A stretch of DNA of 64,000 nt, from contig NZ_SGXM01000001.1 of NCBI RefSeq assembly GCF_004217045.1, positions 1,364,001-1,428,000 on the forward strand. The letters are read 5' to 3'. Made by a program: the position numbers and the translations under genes. The stretch's first letter is position 1. Each line of letters starts with the position of its first letter. The notes below the pieces were generated by a model. It did not search any database, was not told where the DNA came from, and was given only the letters and a program-made list of their open reading frames with translations. The stretch comes from Cupriavidus agavae. GTDB lineage: Bacteria > Pseudomonadota > Gammaproteobacteria > Burkholderiales > Burkholderiaceae. Below, piece by piece: positions 26,355 to 36,305 of the stretch.

Positions 26355-27968
26355 ATGTCGTTTTCCCCTAGCGCCGCGTCCGCCGCCCGGCGCGCCCGCC
26401 CAACACTCGCCAGCCCCATGCCTACCGACCTCCCCGAAGTCCTGCAGCGCCTGCCCTACGCCGTCCCCTTCGGCACCGCACCCGGCATCGCCGCGCTCGG
26501 CGAGCGGTTTTTCACGCGCCTGGCGCCGACGCCGCTGCCCTCGCCCTACCTCGTCAGCGTGGCGCCGGCCGCGGCCGCGCTGCTGGGATGGGACGAGGCC
26601 GGACTCGGCAAGGCGGTGGAGGATCCGGCCTTCCTCGACACCTTCGTCGGCAATGCCGTGCCGGACTGGGCCGATCCGCTGGCCACGGTCTATTCGGGCC
26701 ACCAGTTCGGGGTATGGGCTGGCCAGCTTGGCGACGGACGCGCGATCCGGCTTGCCGAAGCGCAGCGACCTGACGGGCCGTGGGAAATCCAGCTCAAGGG
26801 CGCCGGGCTGACCCCGTATTCCCGCATGGCCGATGGCCGCGCGGTGTTGCGCTCGTCGATCCGCGAGTACCTGTGCTCCGAAGCCATGTACGCGCTGGGC
26901 GTGCCGACCACCCGGGCGATGTCGATCATCGGCTCCGATGCGCCAGTGCGGCGCGAGACGCTGGAAACATCCGCCGTGGTGACCCGCCTCGCGCCGAGCT
27001 TCATCCGATTCGGTCATTTCGAGCATTTCGCCGCCCGCGAGGACCACGCCAGCCTCAGGCAACTGGCCGACTTCGTCATCGACCGCTTCTACCCGGCCTG
27101 CCGCGATGCCGCCAGCCCCTACCAGGCGCTGCTGCGCGAAGTGTCGCTGCTGACCGCCGACATGGTGGCGCATTGGCAGGCCGTCGGTTTCTGCCACGGC
27201 GTGATGAACACCGACAACATGTCGATCCTCGGCCTGACGATCGACTACGGCCCGTTCGGCTTCCTGGACGCCTTCGACGCCAACCATATCTGCAACCATT
27301 CCGACCAGCAGGGCCGCTATGCCTACAGCCAGCAGCCCCAGATTGCGTTCTGGAACCTGCATTGCCTGGCCCAGGCGCTGCTGCCGCTGTGGCGCGACAC
27401 CGATGCCGCCGACCCGGAAGCCGCCAAGCAGGCCGCCATCGACCTGGCCCACGAGGCGCTGGACCCGTTCCGCGACCGCTACGCCGAGGCGTTCTTCCGG
27501 CATTACCGCGCCAAGCTCGGCCTGCGCGCCGCACAGGACAACGACGAGGCACTGATGACCGACCTGTTCCGCGTACTGCATGCCAACCGGGTTGACTACA
27601 CGCTTTTCTGGCGCCACCTCGGGGACATCAGCGCCCAGGACGCCGGACGCGACGCCCCCGTGCGCGACCTGTTCCTCGACCGCGCCGCCTGGGACGCCTG
27701 GGCCGCCGGCTACCGTGCGCGGCTGCAGCAGGAACAGTCGGACGACGCCGTGCGCGCGGCTGCGATGCGCCAGGTCAATCCGAAGTACGTGCTGCGCAAC
27801 CACCTGGCAGAGACCGCCATCCGCGCCGCCCGGGACAAGGATTTTTCCGAGGTGAACCGTCTGCTGGCCGTGCTGTCGAAGCCGTTCGACGAGCAGCCCG
27901 AAGCGGCGCATTACGCCGCGCTGCCGCCGGATTGGGCTTCGGGGCTGGAAGTGAGCTGCTCCTCGTAA
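26355..27968 (+). CDS. selO: Protein adenylyltransferase SelO (YdiU/UPF0061)
   Basis: This protein of about 537 residues is a SelO pseudokinase, which transfers AMP to Ser, Thr or Tyr of proteins involved in redox homeostasis. Family segments seen are [50 protein letters not shown], and the metal-binding [24 protein letters not shown]. The last residues are SCSS: the penultimate-region Cys replaces the selenocysteine of eukaryotic SelO (USS) and is the redox switch. The start is uncertain: ATG 26355 is used here, and ATG 26418 would give 516 residues and also fit; neither has a clear ribosome site. It is divergent from the acyl-CoA ligase and followed by msrB, a fitting redox-repair neighbour. 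Confidence 0.9.
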   Translation: MSFSPSAASAARRARPTLASPMPTDLPEVLQRLPYAVPFGTAPGIAALGERFFTRLAPTPLPSPYLVSVAPAAAALLGWDEAGLGKAVEDPAFLDTFVGNAVPDWADPLATVYSGHQFGVWAGQLGDGRAIRLAEAQRPDGPWEIQLKGAGLTPYSRMADGRAVLRSSIREYLCSEAMYALGVPTTRAMSIIGSDAPVRRETLETSAVVTRLAPSFIRFGHFEHFAAREDHASLRQLADFVIDRFYPACRDAASPYQALLREVSLLTADMVAHWQAVGFCHGVMNTDNMSILGLTIDYGPFGFLDAFDANHICNHSDQQGRYAYSQQPQIAFWNLHCLAQALLPLWRDTDAADPEAAKQAAIDLAHEALDPFRDRYAEAFFRHYRAKLGLRAAQDNDEALMTDLFRVLHANRVDYTLFWRHLGDISAQDAGRDAPVRDLFLDRAAWDAWAAGYRARLQQEQSDDAVRAAAMRQVNPKYVLRNHLAETAIRAARDKDFSEVNRLLAVLSKPFDEQPEAAHYAALPPDWASGLEVSCSS

Positions 27969-28035
27969 TCGGCGCGTTCGTCCCCATATCCCCGGGGCAG
28001 GCCTTCCCGGGGCCACAACAACGAGAGGAAACAAG

Positions 28036-28443
28036 ATGACCACGACCAAGACCGACGCCGAATGGCGTGAGCAGCTTTCCGACATCGAATACCGTGTGGC
28101 GCGCCAATCGGCCACCGAACGGCCGTTCACGGGCAAGTACTGGGACCACTGGGACCAGGGCATCTACCACTGCGTGGGCTGCGGCACGCCGCTGTTCGAA
28201 TCGGGCACCAAGTTCGACGCCGGTTGCGGCTGGCCGAGCTACTTCAAGCCGATCAACGGCGAGGTGATTGCCGAGCACGCGGACCACACCCATGGCATGA
28301 CGCGCGTGGAAGTCCGCTGCAAGGAATGCGGCAGCCACCTGGGCCATGTCTTCGAGGACGGCCCCGCGCCGACCGGCCTGCGCTATTGCATCAACTCGGC
28401 TGCGCTAAAATTCGACGATCGCGATCCGGACGAGCGCGGGTGA
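28036..28443 (+). CDS. msrB: Peptide methionine (R)-S-oxide reductase MsrB
   Basis: This 135-residue enzyme reduces methionine-R-sulfoxide in proteins. It has the two zinc CxxC pairs Cys46/Cys49 (YHCVGCG) and Cys95/Cys98 (CKECG), the substrate-site [11 protein letters not shown], the HxGHVF motif ([10 protein letters not shown]) and the catalytic Cys118 in [11 protein letters not shown]. Cys64 in GCGW is in place as the resolving residue. The length is usual for single-domain cytoplasmic MsrB and there is no signal peptide. GAGAGGAAACAAG precedes the ATG. It follows selO by 67 bp on the same strand and is likely co-transcribed with it. Confidence 0.96.
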   Translation: MTTTKTDAEWREQLSDIEYRVARQSATERPFTGKYWDHWDQGIYHCVGCGTPLFESGTKFDAGCGWPSYFKPINGEVIAEHADHTHGMTRVEVRCKECGSHLGHVFEDGPAPTGLRYCINSAALKFDDRDPDERG

Positions 28444-28537
28444 CTCTGCCCGCACACCCGGACGCCCGTCCGATCCGCCGCGCGGGTCGCCAGCGGGCCG
28501 GCCCTGCCGGCTGGCCCGTCCACCTGATCTCAAACGC

Positions 28538-29092
28538 ATGAAATTTCTCTTCGACCTGTTCCCGGTCATCCTGTTTTTTGTCGCGTTCAAGCTGTTCGGC
28601 ATCTACCCGGCCACCGCGGTCGCCATTGCCGCCACGGTGCTGCAGATTGCCTGGGTCCGTATCCGGCACGGCAAGGTGGAACCGATGCAATGGGTCAGCC
28701 TGCTGATCATCGGCGTGTTTGGCGGCGCAACGATCGTGCTGCACAACGAGACCTTCATCAAGTGGAAGCCCACCGTGCTGTACTGGCTGTTCGCGGTCAC
28801 GCTGATCGGCTCGGTCATCGGCTGGCGCAAGAACCTGATCCGCGCCATGATGGAGAAGCAGGTCACGCTGCCGGACCCGATGTGGGGCAAGCTCAATACC
28901 GCCTGGGCCGGGTTCTTCGCCGTGATGGGCGTGCTGAACCTCTACGTGGCCTACCAGTTCTCGACCGATACCTGGGTCAACTTCAAGCTGTTTGGCGGCA
29001 TGGGGCTGATGGCTGTGTTCATCGTGGTGCAGAGCATCTGGCTGTCGCGCCATATCCAGGAAACGCCCTCCCGCGAAGGCCGGCCCGAGTAA
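28538..29092 (+). CDS. yciB: Inner membrane septation protein YciB/IspZ
   Basis: This 184-residue integral membrane protein of the YciB (septation protein A) family has five hydrophobic segments. The characteristic start is [28 protein letters not shown], and the central motif is [17 protein letters not shown] followed by [30 protein letters not shown]. The family is needed for normal septation and envelope integrity in gamma- and betaproteobacteria and acts in the inner membrane. It lies 94 bp after msrB and 37 bp before a bolA-family gene, an order common in Burkholderiaceae. Confidence 0.95.
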   Translation: MKFLFDLFPVILFFVAFKLFGIYPATAVAIAATVLQIAWVRIRHGKVEPMQWVSLLIIGVFGGATIVLHNETFIKWKPTVLYWLFAVTLIGSVIGWRKNLIRAMMEKQVTLPDPMWGKLNTAWAGFFAVMGVLNLYVAYQFSTDTWVNFKLFGGMGLMAVFIVVQSIWLSRHIQETPSREGRPE

Positions 29093-29129
29093 CGGCCGCC
29101 CCGCTTCCCGCCCAATTCAAGGAATTCCG

Positions 29130-29444
29130 ATGGCAGCCGATCCCGCCCGCATCGAGGAGTTGCTGCGCGCATCCCTCGACCCCTCCCATGTACACGTGCA
29201 CGACGACAGCGCGGCCCACGCCGGGCACGCTGGCGCGGCCTCCGGCGGAGGCCACTACAACGTGCTGATCGTCAGCGAGCGCTTTGCCGGCCAATCGCGC
29301 GTGGCGCGCCACCGTATGGTGTATGATGCGCTGCGCGAGCTGTTCCCGGCGCAAATCCATGCGCTGGCCGTCAGCGCCTACACCGAACAAGAAAATCAAT
29401 CCCGCGAAGCATCACGCGACGCGACCCGCAACTCTCAGAACTGA
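29130..29444 (+). CDS. BolA-family protein
   Basis: This 104-residue protein has the BolA fold: an N-terminal helix (PARIEELLRASL), the central strand HYNVLIVSERFAGQSRVARHRMVYDALRELFP with the conserved RHRMVY segment, and a closing strand IHALAVSAYT. A His/Ala/Gly-rich insert (residues ~20-41) before the conserved strand could carry the metal-binding His expected of BolA partners of monothiol glutaredoxins. BolA proteins act in Fe-S cluster trafficking and envelope morphology. AAGGAATTCCG precedes the ATG. It overlaps nothing but ends only 4 bp before the parvulin gene, so the two are very likely co-translated. Confidence 0.9.
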   Translation: MAADPARIEELLRASLDPSHVHVHDDSAAHAGHAGAASGGGHYNVLIVSERFAGQSRVARHRMVYDALRELFPAQIHALAVSAYTEQENQSREASRDATRNSQN

Positions 29445-29448
29445 TTCC

Positions 29449-30243
29449 ATGAAGACCACCGTCCTCTCGTTCAGCCTGGCGGCTGTGCTCGCTGCAGGCA
29501 GCCTGCCCGCATTCGCCCAGAACGCCGCCGTTGTGAATGGCAAGCCCATCCCGTCGGCAAAAGTGGACAAGCTGATCGCCGGCACGGGCCAGCCCGGCTC
29601 GCCGGAACTGCGCGACCGTGCCCGCAACATGCTGATCGATCGGGAACTGCTGCTGCAGGAAGCCAACAAGCGCGGCATCACCCAGCGCGAAGACATTCAG
29701 GAACAGCTGGAACAGGCCCGCCTGAACGTGCTGGCCGGCGCGGTGTTCGAGGACTATGTCCGTACCCATGGCGCCAACGACGACGAATTGCGCAAGCAGT
29801 ACGACAAGATCAAGTCGCAGTTCGGTAACGGCAAGGAATACCACGCCCGCCACATCCTCGTGGAGAAGGAAGCCGACGCCAAGGCGATCATCGCCAAGAT
29901 CAAGGGCGGCGCCAAGTTCGAGGACCTGGCCAAGACGTCGTCGAAGGACACTGGCTCGGCAGCCAACGGCGGCGACCTGGACTGGGCCAACAGCAGCAGC
30001 TACGTGCCGGAATTCTCGGCCGCCATGACTGGCCTGAAGAAGGGCCAGATGACCGATACGCCGGTCAAGACGCAATTCGGCTGGCACATCATCGAGCTGG
30101 TGGACGTACGCGATGCCAAGGTCCCGACCTTCGAGGAAGTGAAGCCGCAGCTGCAGCAGATGCTGATGGGCGACCAGGCATGGCAGCGCGAGCAGTTCCA
30201 GGCGATGATGAAGTCGCTCAAGGACAAGGCCAAGATCCAGTAA
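29449..30243 (+). CDS. Periplasmic parvulin-type peptidyl-prolyl isomerase
   Basis: This 264-residue protein has a signal peptide (MKTTVLSFSLAAVLAAGSLPAFAQ, cleavage after FA(Q) near residue 23-24), a SurA/PrsA-like N-terminal helical part, and a parvulin PPIase domain of about 95 residues. The domain contains YHARHILVEKEADAKAII, GSAANGGDLDWANSSSYVPEF and TQFGWHIIELVDVR, all family hallmarks. It folds or chaperones exported proteins in the periplasm. The ATG at 29449 is four bases beyond the bolA stop; an open frame further upstream is a shadow of bolA. A strong terminator follows, closing the selO-msrB-yciB-bolA-parvulin run. Confidence 0.93.
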   Translation: MKTTVLSFSLAAVLAAGSLPAFAQNAAVVNGKPIPSAKVDKLIAGTGQPGSPELRDRARNMLIDRELLLQEANKRGITQREDIQEQLEQARLNVLAGAVFEDYVRTHGANDDELRKQYDKIKSQFGNGKEYHARHILVEKEADAKAIIAKIKGGAKFEDLAKTSSKDTGSAANGGDLDWANSSSYVPEFSAAMTGLKKGQMTDTPVKTQFGWHIIELVDVRDAKVPTFEEVKPQLQQMLMGDQAWQREQFQAMMKSLKDKAKIQ

Positions 30244-30272
30244 CTCCGCTCAGGGGCACTGCGATGACAGGA

Positions 30273-30299
30273 AACCGGCGCTGAGGCGCCGGTTTTTTT
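30273..30299 (+). terminator. Intrinsic terminator after the parvulin gene
   Basis: A 9-bp stem AACCGGCGC/GCGCCGGTT with TGAG loop is followed by T7. It ends the plus-strand run of genes that begins at selO. Confidence 0.9.
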
Positions 30300-30445
30300 A
30301 TGCGCCGCCCGAGTTATGCGTGATCTGGAACATTCGCGGCCGCTGCGGCGGTTCCCTCGCCCTGCCGGGATCAGTAATATCTCTACGATCGCCGCCGGCA
30401 CCGTGCGCGGGCGGCCCGGCTGAAGCGCGAAGGAGGCTGTCGTTC

Positions 30446-30787
30446 ATGGCGGTGATGAGCGGGTACTGGAACATGTGGCACCTCTTTTCGAGCGGCGTCG
30501 TCTACTGCGCACTGGGCATGCCGCACATTGCCTGCACCGGCGACCGCTGGCGCGAACTCCACCCTCACCTGCCCATCCGCGATCGCTACGCGCAATCCAA
30601 GGCATTGCAGGCCACCATCGCCTACATGGAAGTCTGTGGAGAAATTCCGGTGCCGCCCGGCTCGGACCGCATGCGGCTGCTGTATTCCCGCTACGTACCC
30701 TGGAGCGCGAGGGGCCAGACCGCCGTCCCGGCTCACGACCAGGGCACGGGCGGAGAGCCCGAGTATCCCCAGTCAGCCGTCGCTTGA
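30446..30787 (+). CDS. Hypothetical protein (113 aa)
   Basis: This is a 113-codon ORF with an AGGAGG ribosome site 10 bases before the ATG. The product begins MAVMSGYWNMWHLFSSGVVY with a weakly hydrophobic N-terminus, contains Cys23/Cys30-like and His/Arg-rich stretches (HPHLPIRDRYAQSK), and ends in a low-complexity acidic-polar tail. No family is recognised. It stands between the parvulin terminator and the small membrane module B, about 124 bp before the latter. The coding call rests on the ribosome site and the single open frame with the expected third-position G/C; it could be a shadow, though no other frame here is convincing. Confidence 0.5.
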   Translation: MAVMSGYWNMWHLFSSGVVYCALGMPHIACTGDRWRELHPHLPIRDRYAQSKALQATIAYMEVCGEIPVPPGSDRMRLLYSRYVPWSARGQTAVPAHDQGTGGEPEYPQSAVA

Positions 30788-30911
30788 GAGTTTTCTCATG
30801 ATCAGACGCAAACCACACTGCAACTGACACTAAAAGTTAACAAAAACACTCTTGGCGCGCCGTTCCGTGGCGCTTAGCATGGCTGCGTCCATTTCATCTT
30901 CAAGGAGCGCC

Positions 30912-31121
30912 ATGACCCATGCCATCGAGATGTTCGGCTGGTTCGTGTTCCATGTCGCCATCCCCCTGCTCGCCCCGCTGGCGCTGTTGCCGCTGGCGCG
31001 CCTGCCGGAGTTCTCGCGTTCGCGCAGCGGCGGCATCGTCCGGCGTTCCCTCATCGTAAGCTTTCTAAGTGCTTTTGCGACCTCGGTCGCACATGCCACG
31101 CTGTTTGTCGAACTCCCCTGA
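30912..31121 (+). CDS. Two-span small membrane protein, module B
   Basis: This 69-residue ORF has a near-perfect ribosome site (AAGGAGCGCC then ATG). Its first ~28 residues, with GWFVFHVAIPLLAPLALLPL, match the start of the 153-residue protein at 17378-17839 almost residue for residue. The rest is a basic linker (FSRSRSGGIVRRS) and a second hydrophobic span ending FVELP. It looks like a shortened relative that kept the first span and perhaps the last. A 45-codon ORF follows after 44 bp, repeating the gene order of module A. The function is unknown. Confidence 0.65.
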   Translation: MTHAIEMFGWFVFHVAIPLLAPLALLPLARLPEFSRSRSGGIVRRSLIVSFLSAFATSVAHATLFVELP

Positions 31122-31165
31122 CTGTGGCTTTCTCAGTCCATCAGTAAAAACGAAAGGAAACGAGT

Positions 31166-31303
31166 ATGAGCAATTTTCTCGAGCGCATGGTCACCGACAT
31201 CGATTTTCAGGAAAAGGTCATCTATCGCACCCTCGCTGCCATTTCCGCCTATGCCGTCTTTGTCGGCTTCTATGCGGTGTACTACGTCTTCACCCGCGAG
31301 TAG
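31166..31303 (+). CDS. Small single-span membrane protein (45 aa), module B
   Basis: This 45-codon ORF has a GAAAGGAAACGAGT ribosome site. The product has an amphipathic acidic N-terminal part (FLERMVTDIDFQEKVIYR) and one aromatic-rich hydrophobic span (ISAYAVFVGFYAVYYVF), then TRE. It shares layout and the (S/T)D-x-(N/D)F motif with the 46-residue protein at 17187-17327. It is the last plus-strand gene before convergent purL, and the terminator at 31313-31342 lies between them. The function is unknown; small single-span proteins often stabilise larger membrane complexes, but no partner is evident. Confidence 0.65.
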   Translation: MSNFLERMVTDIDFQEKVIYRTLAAISAYAVFVGFYAVYYVFTRE

Positions 31304-31312
31304 CCGTTCCCG

Positions 31313-31342
31313 AAAAGAAAAAACGCCCGCACGTGCGGGCGT
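31313..31342. terminator. Terminator between module B and purL
   Basis: Perfect 8-bp arms ACGCCCGC and GCGGGCGT flank an ACGT loop. On the minus strand the stem is followed by an almost unbroken T run, so it mainly serves purL. In the plus direction the tail (CTTCC) is weak. Confidence 0.8.
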
Positions 31343-31368
31343 CTTCCACTGCCAGCCAGACCGGCCGA

Positions 31369-34300
31369 TCAGCCGACCCACTTCCGCGCGTTGCGGAACA
31401 TGCGCATCCACGGGCTGCCGCCGTCGGCGATGTCCTTCCAGGCGTCGGGGGCCCAGCTCATGGTCGCGGTGCGGAACACGCGTTCCGGGTGCGGCATCAG
31501 GGCCGTGAAGCGCCCATCGACGGTCGTGACCGACGTGATACCGTCCGGCGAGCCGTTCGGGTTCAGCGGATAGGTCTGCGTGACCGCACCCTGGTTGTCG
31601 ACATAGCGCAGCGCCACGTTCACCTTGCCGATCTCGCCCTGCTGCGAGAAGTCGGCGAAGCCTTCCCCGTGCGCCACGGCGATCGGGATCCGGCTGCCTT
31701 CCATGCCCGCGAAGAAGATCGACGGCGATTGCTGGACTTCCACGGTCACGAAGCGGGCCTCGTACTGCTCCGACTGGTTGCGCGTGAACTTGGGCCAGGC
31801 ACCGGCACCCGGAATGATCGGGGCCAGGTTGCTCATCATCTGGCAGCCATTGCAGACGCCCAGCGCGAACGTGTCCTGACGGTTGAAGAAGGCAGCAAAC
31901 TGCTCGGCCATCTGGCCATTGAACAGGATGGTCTTGGCCCAGCCCTCGCCGGCGCCGAGCACGTCGCCGTAGCTGAAGCCGCCGCAAGCCACGAAGCCCT
32001 TGAAGTCGGCCAGGCTGGCACGGCCGGCGATCAGGTCGCTCATATGGACGTCGACCGTCTCGAAGCCGGCCTTGTCCATGCTGTAGGCCATTTCGATCTG
32101 CGAGTTCACGCCCTGCTCGCGCAGGATGGCCACGCGCGGACGGTTACCGGTGGCGATGAACGGTGCGGCGATGTCCTCGGCCGGGTCGAACGTCAGCACC
32201 GGGCTGATGCCGGGATCGGCAGCGTCGAGCACGCGGTCGTACTCGCTGTCGGCGCAGGCAGGATTGTCACGCAGGCGTGCAATGCGCCAGCTGACTTCGG
32301 TCCAGATGCGCTGCAGCTCGGCGCGCGGCGCACCGAATACCTTCTTGGCGTCGCGGTAGATCTCGATCTGGTCGCTCGCGTTCGGCTTGCCGATCACGTG
32401 GCTGCAAGCAGACAGGCCTGCCTCGCGCAGCACGGCGAACACGGCGTCGCGCTCTTCCTGGCGCACCTGGATCACGGCACCCAGCTCTTCCGAGAACAGC
32501 GCGCGCAGCGTCTGGTCATTGCGGCGCTCGGCAATCTGCTGCGCCCAGTTCTTGGCGTCGCCGTAGTCCTGCTCCTGGGTCGGGTCGAGCGCCAGCATGT
32601 CGACGTTCAGCGAGACCCCGGTGCGGCCCGCGAAGGCCATTTCAGCCACGGCCGCCATGAAGCCGCCGTCGGAACGGTCGTGGTAGGCCAGCAGCTTGCC
32701 CTCGCGGTTCAGGCGCTGGATCACGTTGAAGAAGTTCTTCAGGTCCTCGGGGTTGTCGACGTCCGGCACCGTGTCGCCAACCTGCTGCGACACCAGCGCC
32801 AGGATGCTGCCACCCAGGCGGTTCCGGGCGCGCCCCAGATCGATGGCGATCAGCGTGGTATCGCCAAGATCGGTACGCAGTTGCGGTGTCAGCGTGCGGT
32901 TGACGTCATCGACGGCAGCAAACGCCGAGATGATCAGCGAGACCGGCGCGACCACTTCCTTGTCGCCATCGGCGTCGGACCACTTGGTGCGCATCGACAG
33001 CGAATCCTTGCCGACCGGAATGCTGATGCCAAGCGCCGGGCACAGCTCCATGCCCACGGCATGCACCGTGTCGTACAGCCTGGCGTCCTCGCCTTCCACA
33101 CCGCAGGCGGCCATCCAGTTGGCCGACAGCTTGACCTTGTTCAGGTCCTTCACCGGGGCGGCCGCCAGGTTGGTCAGCGCCTCGCCGATCGCCATGCGGC
33201 CCGAGGCGGCGGCGTCGATCACGGCCAGCGGCGTGCGCTCGCCCATCGTCATTGCCTCGCCGGCCCGGCCCTTGTAGTCGAGCGTGGTCACGGCCACGTC
33301 GGCCACCGGCACCTGCCACGGGCCAACCATCTGGTCACGGGCGTTCATGCCGCCCACGGTACGGTCGCCAATCGTGATCAGGAACGACTTGCTGGCGACG
33401 GTCGGATGGCGCAGCACGTCACGCACGGCCTGCTCCAGCGAGAGGCCCGTCACGTCCACCGGAGGCAGCGACTGCTGCGAACGGCGCACGTCACGATGCA
33501 TGCGCGGCGGCTTGCCGAGCAGCACGTCCATCGGCATGTCGACCGTGAAGTGCTCCTTCAGCGCAGCGTCGACGCTGGCGTCCACCAGTTGCAACTGCTT
33601 CTCTTCGGTGGCGACGCCGACCACGGCGAACGGCGAACGCTCGCGCTCGCACATGGCCTGGAAGCGCGGCAGGTCGTTCGGCGCGATGGCCAGTACGTAG
33701 CGTTCCTGCGACTCATTGCACCAGATCTCGGCCGGCGACAGGCCCGACTCCTCCAGGTGCACCTGGCGCAGCTCGAAGCGCGCGCCACGGTCGGCGCCGT
33801 CCACCAGTTCGGGGAAGGCGTTCGAGATGCCGCCCGCGCCCACGTCGTGGATCGACAGGATCGGGTTGTCCTCGCCAAGCTGCCAGCACGCATTGATCAC
33901 TTCCTGCGCGCGGCGCTCCATTTCCGGGTTGCCGCGCTGGACCGAGTCAAAGTCCAGATCGGCGGTATTGGTGCCGGTCGCCATCGAGCTGGCGGCGCCG
34001 CCGCCCATGCCGATGCGCATGCCCGGGCCACCAAGCTGGATCAGCAGCGTGCCGGCCGGCAGCGGGTTCTTGTGCGTGTGGTTGGCGTCGATGCTGCCGA
34101 TGCCGCCGGCGATCATGATCGGCTTGTGATAGCCGCGCACGGTGCCGCCCACGTTCTGCTCGTAGACGCGGAAGTAGCCGCCCAGGTTGGCGCGGCCGAA
34201 TTCGTTGTTGAACGCGGCGCCGCCGAGCGGGCCGTCGATCATGATCTGCAGCGGCGAAGCGATGCGGTCCGGCTTGCCGGTCACGCCGGGCTTGTCGTCC

Positions 34301-35415
34301 GGGTTCCGGTGGGCCATCGGCTGGGCCGCGTCACGCGCGTTTTCCCACGATTCGATGGCATCGGGCAGCATCAGGTTCGAGACCGTGAAGCCGGTCAGGC
34401 CGGCCTTCGGCTTGGCGCCGCGGCCGGTGGCGCCCTCGTCGCGGATTTCACCACCGGCGCCGGTCGACGCGCCCGGGAACGGCGAGATCGCGGTCGGGTG
34501 GTTGTGCGTCTCCACCTTCATCAGCGTATGGGTCAGCGCCTCGTGGCGGCCATACTTCTGGTCCACGCCGCGCGGGAACCAGCGTTCGGCCACGTCGCCT
34601 TCCATCACGGCGGAATTGTCCGAATACGCCACGATCGAGCCCTGCGGGTTCAACTGGTGCGTATTGCGGATCATCGCGAACAGCGACTTGTCCTGCGCCA
34701 CGCCGTCGATCGTCCAGGTGGCGTTGAAAATCTTGTGGCGGCAGTGCTCGCTGTTGGCCTGCGCGAACATCATCAGTTCGACGTCGGTCGGGTTGCGGCC
34801 CAGCTTGCCGTAGTTCTCCAGCAGGTAGTCGATTTCGTCATCGGACAGCGCCAGGCCCATGGCCGTGTTGGCCTCCACCAGCGCGCTGCGTCCGCCCGAA
34901 ATGTCGATGAACTGCAACGGCTTGGCCGGCAGTTCCTGGAACAGGCCGGCGGCCTCGTCGCGCGTGGCGATGACCGTTTCGGTCATGCGGTCGAACAGGT
35001 GGGCAGCCACGGCGGCACGGGTGCCGGCGTCGAGCGACTTGCGGCCGCGCAGCAGACCCTTCTTGCAGACCACGGTGATCTCGATACCGCGTTCAATGCG
35101 GTGCACGTGCGTGAGGCCGCAGTTGTGTGCGATATCGGTGGCCTTGCTGGCCCACGGCGAAATGGTGCCGAAACGCGGGATCACCACGAAGCGGTCGCCC
35201 TCGGCCGGTGCCGTGAACGGCGCGCCATAGGTCAGCATGGCGCCGATGCGCGTCTGGTCCTCGGCGGAAAGCGGCGTGTCGGCATCGACAAAGTGCACGA
35301 ACTGGCCGTGCACCGACTCGATATCACTGTCGATTTGCTGGAGAGCGGCAAGCAGGCGTTGCTGACGGAAGGCGGAAAGCGCCAAAGCGCCGGGGAAGCA
35401 CGAAAAATGCGCCAT
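31369..35415 (-). CDS. purL: Phosphoribosylformylglycinamidine synthase PurL
   Basis: This 1,348-residue, single-chain FGAM synthase (large PurL of proteobacteria) makes FGAM from FGAR, ATP and glutamine in step 4 of purine synthesis. In order it has the N-terminal PurS-like domain, the linker with [17 protein letters not shown], two AIRS-like ATP-binding halves with [14 protein letters not shown], and a C-terminal class I glutaminase with the nucleophile Cys in [12 protein letters not shown] and the catalytic His in MPHPERVFR. The length agrees with the family. It is transcribed alone on the minus strand. The long plus-strand ORF opposite it is a G/C-bias shadow. Confidence 0.98.
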   Translation of the reverse strand: MAHFSCFPGALALSAFRQQRLLAALQQIDSDIESVHGQFVHFVDADTPLSAEDQTRIGAMLTYGAPFTAPAEGDRFVVIPRFGTISPWASKATDIAHNCGLTHVHRIERGIEITVVCKKGLLRGRKSLDAGTRAAVAAHLFDRMTETVIATRDEAAGLFQELPAKPLQFIDISGGRSALVEANTAMGLALSDDEIDYLLENYGKLGRNPTDVELMMFAQANSEHCRHKIFNATWTIDGVAQDKSLFAMIRNTHQLNPQGSIVAYSDNSAVMEGDVAERWFPRGVDQKYGRHEALTHTLMKVETHNHPTAISPFPGASTGAGGEIRDEGATGRGAKPKAGLTGFTVSNLMLPDAIESWENARDAAQPMAHRNPDDKPGVTGKPDRIASPLQIMIDGPLGGAAFNNEFGRANLGGYFRVYEQNVGGTVRGYHKPIMIAGGIGSIDANHTHKNPLPAGTLLIQLGGPGMRIGMGGGAASSMATGTNTADLDFDSVQRGNPEMERRAQEVINACWQLGEDNPILSIHDVGAGGISNAFPELVDGADRGARFELRQVHLEESGLSPAEIWCNESQERYVLAIAPNDLPRFQAMCERERSPFAVVGVATEEKQLQLVDASVDAALKEHFTVDMPMDVLLGKPPRMHRDVRRSQQSLPPVDVTGLSLEQAVRDVLRHPTVASKSFLITIGDRTVGGMNARDQMVGPWQVPVADVAVTTLDYKGRAGEAMTMGERTPLAVIDAAASGRMAIGEALTNLAAAPVKDLNKVKLSANWMAACGVEGEDARLYDTVHAVGMELCPALGISIPVGKDSLSMRTKWSDADGDKEVVAPVSLIISAFAAVDDVNRTLTPQLRTDLGDTTLIAIDLGRARNRLGGSILALVSQQVGDTVPDVDNPEDLKNFFNVIQRLNREGKLLAYHDRSDGGFMAAVAEMAFAGRTGVSLNVDMLALDPTQEQDYGDAKNWAQQIAERRNDQTLRALFSEELGAVIQVRQEERDAVFAVLREAGLSACSHVIGKPNASDQIEIYRDAKKVFGAPRAELQRIWTEVSWRIARLRDNPACADSEYDRVLDAADPGISPVLTFDPAEDIAAPFIATGNRPRVAILREQGVNSQIEMAYSMDKAGFETVDVHMSDLIAGRASLADFKGFVACGGFSYGDVLGAGEGWAKTILFNGQMAEQFAAFFNRQDTFALGVCNGCQMMSNLAPIIPGAGAWPKFTRNQSEQYEARFVTVEVQQSPSIFFAGMEGSRIPIAVAHGEGFADFSQQGEIGKVNVALRYVDNQGAVTQTYPLNPNGSPDGITSVTTVDGRFTALMPHPERVFRTATMSWAPDAWKDIADGGSPWMRMFRNARKWVG

Positions 35416-35536
35416 GATCGGTACGGGCAGGAGGCTGGAGGGTCGGGGCTCGCGGCCGCCGGCACTGCTGAATGGAATGCCGGCTGGCGGAAAACCGGTA
35501 TTGTACCTTGTTACACCGTCCCGAACGCGGGCAATC

Positions 35537-36121
35537 TCACAGCGAGGTCGCCGAGCGCGCCGCCTGCTCGTAAAGCCCGGTCAGCACGCGCAGCAGCCGC
35601 GCCAGTTCGCCGATTTCCACGTTCTCGTCGCTGCCCTCGGTGAAATTGCTCGTCAGGCACTGCTCGCGGATCTCCCGGTAGCGGGCGCAGGCCTCGGTAC
35701 CGGCCGTGGTCGTGGCGTAGGTAGCCTCCTTGCCGACCCGCTCGCCCGCCACCAGACCCAGCCCCACCAGCTTCTTGAGCGAATACGTCACGAGGTGGGT
35801 GTCCTCCACGTTCAGCACGAAGCAGATATCGGCCAGCCGCTTGGCGCGCCCGCGGTGGTTGACGTGGTGCAGCACCAGCACGTCAAGGAAGGTCAGGTCC
35901 CGCACACCGGCGGCGCCCATGCAGCGCACCACCCAGCGGCTGTAGGCGTTGTAGGCGGTGTTCAGGCCAAATTCGAACTCGGAAAGCTCCGGACTGCGCA
36001 CGGAGACCAGATGTGACGAGGAAACAATATTGACACCGGCGGCGCGGGTCAGGGGCGCTGGTCGGGCGGCAGGCGTGGAATCGTCGAGAACGGGAGTTTC
36101 CGGGACGGACTTGCGGGGCAT
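35537..36121 (-). CDS. MarR-like winged-helix DNA-binding regulator
   Basis: This 194-residue protein has a winged-helix core from about residue 50 to 150. [22 protein letters not shown] precedes the HTH region [73 protein letters not shown], in which the recognition helix and wing are clear. It resembles the predicted MarR-related regulators found next to purL or biosynthetic genes in Burkholderiales. The first ~40 residues are Pro/Ala-rich and probably disordered. It is 122 bp upstream of purL on the same strand; whether it regulates purL or something distant cannot be said. No palindromic operator of its own was found. Confidence 0.75.
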   Translation of the reverse strand: MPRKSVPETPVLDDSTPAARPAPLTRAAGVNIVSSSHLVSVRSPELSEFEFGLNTAYNAYSRWVVRCMGAAGVRDLTFLDVLVLHHVNHRGRAKRLADICFVLNVEDTHLVTYSLKKLVGLGLVAGERVGKEATYATTTAGTEACARYREIREQCLTSNFTEGSDENVEIGELARLLRVLTGLYEQAARSATSL

Positions 36122-36305
36122 CGAGTAGGTTTTCCGGCGTTAATGCTCGGGATTTTATCGGTAAATTCCTGCAAAACCGTGATTTTCGTATGCCGTTGCC
36201 ACAGTCTCCAATGGCCGGGAGATCCGCAGACGCACGACTGAGGCAGTCCCCGCGCGCCCGCGCAGCCGATAGTCGCGCGGCGACATGCCGTAGGTTCGGT
36301 CCCGG

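Noticed and set aside
31069-35643. A 1,524-codon plus-strand ORF opposite purL.
   Set aside because: It is fully antisense to an unmistakable PurL. Its translation is rich in Arg, His, Gly and Val without domains, the usual result of high third-position G/C.
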